From the NCBI GenBank assembly GCA_021286885.1, contig JAJTBM010000231.1:1-5387 (forward strand): 5,387 nt of DNA. The letters are read 5' to 3'. Each line of letters opens with the position of its first letter. Positions within the stretch are counted from its first letter, which is position 1. This document shows positions 4,359-5,387 of this stretch, piece by piece. Made by a program: the position numbers and the translations under genes. A model generated the notes under the pieces. That model saw only the letters and a list, made by a program, of their open reading frames with translations. It was not told where the DNA came from and made no database searches. This stretch comes from Rhodocyclales bacterium (GTDB taxonomy: Bacteria; Pseudomonadota; Gammaproteobacteria; Burkholderiales; Rhodocyclaceae).

Positions 4359-5187
4359 TCAGGTGGGGGGCGCGCTGGCAGCCTCCTCCCGCCGCAAGAC
4401 CGAGGGCAGGAAACCAAAGCGCTCGGCAAACGCCCGGGAGAAACGGGACGGAGACTGAAACCCCACATCCAGCGCAATCCGGGTGATGGGGCGGGTGCTG
4501 CCCTGGAGTAGGGCCAGACCCTGGGCCAGCCGGAGTTCGCGCAGCAGGGCGGTGAAGTTCCAGCCCTCCCGGGCCAGGTGGCGACGCAGGGTGCTTTCGC
4601 CCAGCGCGAGGCGGGCAGCCACCTCCGGCAGGCTCCAGGGATGGGCGGGATCACTGCCCAGCAGGCGGCGTACCTGATCGCACCTACCAAGCGGTGTGGG
4701 CGCAAAGCCCAGCCCGGCGGCATCCAGCAGCTCCAGCACTTCAGCCGCCCGCAGCCAGCGCAGCCGGGGGCTGGCCTGGGGGGCTATCAGGCTGCGACAA
4801 GCGCGCTCAATGGCTTCCAGAAGCTCTGTGCCTGGTGTGGGCAGGAGCTGTGCCTGGCTCATGGATGGGCTGGAGGCGGGGCTTTCGGCCACCAGCTCGG
4901 GCGGAAAGCTCATCACCAGCGCTTCGTACACCCCCATCAGGTTCATTGGTGATGTCGGCCACGATCCCCCGGGGCGCGAGTAAGAGAGACCCCGGCAGGG
5001 CCAGCAGGCCATCCGCAGCATTGCCCCAGCGTTTGGTGCCACGCCGGATCAGCATCAGGCAGTCTTCATGCAGCATCACCCGGCGCACGGTGTGGCGTTC
5101 GCGGGCAGAAAGGTGAGCGGCTGCGGGTGGGGGGAGGGGAGGCATGGTGAGCGCAGGAGGCTGGAGGTCGCGCTCCGTTTTTAGCAT
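4359..5187 (-). pseudogene. AraC-family transcriptional regulator, split by a one-base frameshift
   Basis: Two minus-strand frames together make one AraC-type regulator. The 5' part (start to about 4936) gives the cupin-like sensor segment RVMLHEDCLMLIRRGTKRW followed by LAPRGIVADITNEPDG. The 3' part (about 4934 to 4359) gives VYEALVMSFPPELV and then the DNA-binding domain, with two helix-turn-helices at about 4566-4631 (LPEVAARLALGESTLRRHLA) and 4419-4487 (IALDVGFQSPSRFSRAF). Removing one base from the C5 run at 4931-4935 (G5 on the coding strand) joins them as ITNEPDG-VYEALVMSFP, a normal AraC sequence of about 275 residues. As written, the first frame runs out at 4807 without the DNA-binding domain. 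The start is uncertain: ATG 5187 or ATG 5145, neither with a Shine-Dalgarno sequence. It may be a genuine mutation or a homopolymer sequencing error; the intact sequence on both sides favours error or a recent event. Confidence 0.82.
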
Positions 5188-5198
5188 GAAACCCATGC

Positions 5199-5222
5199 AA
5201 AACGGCACCCGCAGGTGCCGTT
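5199..5222 (-). terminator. Intrinsic terminator of the gene entering from the right edge
   Basis: AACGGCACC and GGTGCCGTT form a perfect 9-bp stem with a 4-nt loop (5201-5222). Reading the minus strand, the stem runs into TTTT (5202-5199). It lies 25 nt past the stop codon at 5248-5250 and just upstream of the regulator, so the regulator probably has its own promoter. Confidence 0.85.
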
Positions 5223-5229
5223 CCGAGTT

Positions 5230-5244
5230 TGAGCGCGACGCTCA
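5230..5244. other. Small hairpin preceding the right-edge terminator
   Basis: TGAGCG (5230-5235) and CGCTCA (5239-5244) are exact inverted repeats around a 3-nt loop, 3 nt past the stop of the right-edge gene and 7 nt before the main terminator stem. It could add to 3'-end stability of that transcript. Confidence 0.4.
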
Positions 5245-5247
5245 GGC

Positions 5248-5387
5248 TTACAGCAGCGCCGCCGCGATGTGGTTCTCTCCACGCTCGTACACCACATTGG
5301 CCCGGCCCACCAGCAGGGGGTCGATGGGGCCGATGGTGTCGAGATCCTTACCCGTATAGGGCAGCTTGTGCAGGATGTAGCGCAGGG
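5248..5387 (-). CDS. C-terminal fragment of an unidentified protein (5' end outside the window)
   Basis: Reading the minus strand from the right edge gives 45 complete codons and a TAA stop (5250-5248). The visible residues include YILHKLPYTGKDLD, GPIDPLLVGRANVVYERGE and the end NHIAAALL. Composition and codon use look like a real soluble cytosolic protein, and the frame ends properly before a strong terminator. No signal peptide or membrane segment is visible in this piece. I do not recognise the family and assign no function. The gene was too short in this window to stand out by length alone; the terminator placed after the stop supports it. Confidence 0.65.
   Translation of the reverse strand, partial: LRYILHKLPYTGKDLDTIGPIDPLLVGRANVVYERGENHIAAALL

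Noticed and set aside
4359..4946. The 3' half of the regulator as an independent gene starting at ATG 4946
   Set aside because: No ribosome binding site precedes it, and the upstream frame supplies the missing sensor half with a seamless junction after a one-base correction, so a frameshift is simpler.
4578..5116. Forward frames of 95-140 codons opposite the AraC-type regulator
   Set aside because: These overlap each other in different frames, are low-complexity, and oppose well-defined helix-turn-helix coding sequence.

Overview
The window looks like chromosomal DNA from a Gram-negative proteobacterium, most likely beta- or gammaproteobacterial. The reasons are an outer-membrane beta-barrel C-terminus ending in Phe, a ChrR/YieF-type flavin reductase very close to the enterobacterial type, DUF2789 and DUF2721 proteins typical of these classes, and GC-rich coding DNA. 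There is no transposase, phage gene, CRISPR array, tRNA or rRNA.

Layout. (1) 1-368 (+): 3' end of an OmpA-like outer-membrane barrel, closed by an intrinsic terminator at 408-441. (2) 442-863: non-coding, with an AT-rich stretch around 590-660, several hairpins, and a 12-bp bulged stem 57 nt upstream of the next gene. (3) 864-3537 (+): four co-directional genes. These are an MbfA-like ferritin/VIT1 membrane fusion (iron/manganese export), a DUF2789 protein, a ChrR-type NAD(P)H:FMN reductase, and a DUF2721 membrane protein. The group ends in a second terminator (3583-3616) that is almost a copy of the first: 39 of 42 bases match and all three differences lie in the apical loop. (4) 3653-5187 (-): a secreted PEBP/YbcL-like protein preceded by an AraC-family regulator. 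The regulator is split by an apparent one-base frameshift in a C5/G5 run at 4931-4935. (5) 5199-5387 (-): a terminator and the last 45 complete codons of an unidentified gene that enters from the right edge.

How the parts may fit (inference). The + strand group joins a diiron/iron-transport fusion to a flavoprotein that in relatives reduces chromate and quinones and limits one-electron redox cycling. It reads as a metal and oxidative-stress unit with two uncharacterised partners. The AraC-PEBP pair recalls the E. coli ybcM-ybcL neighbourhood, although the gene order differs. I do not see a clearly new multi-gene system. The most checkable unusual items are the duplicated terminator, the araC frameshift, the leader structure before the ferritin/VIT1 gene, and the DUF2789/DUF2721 association.
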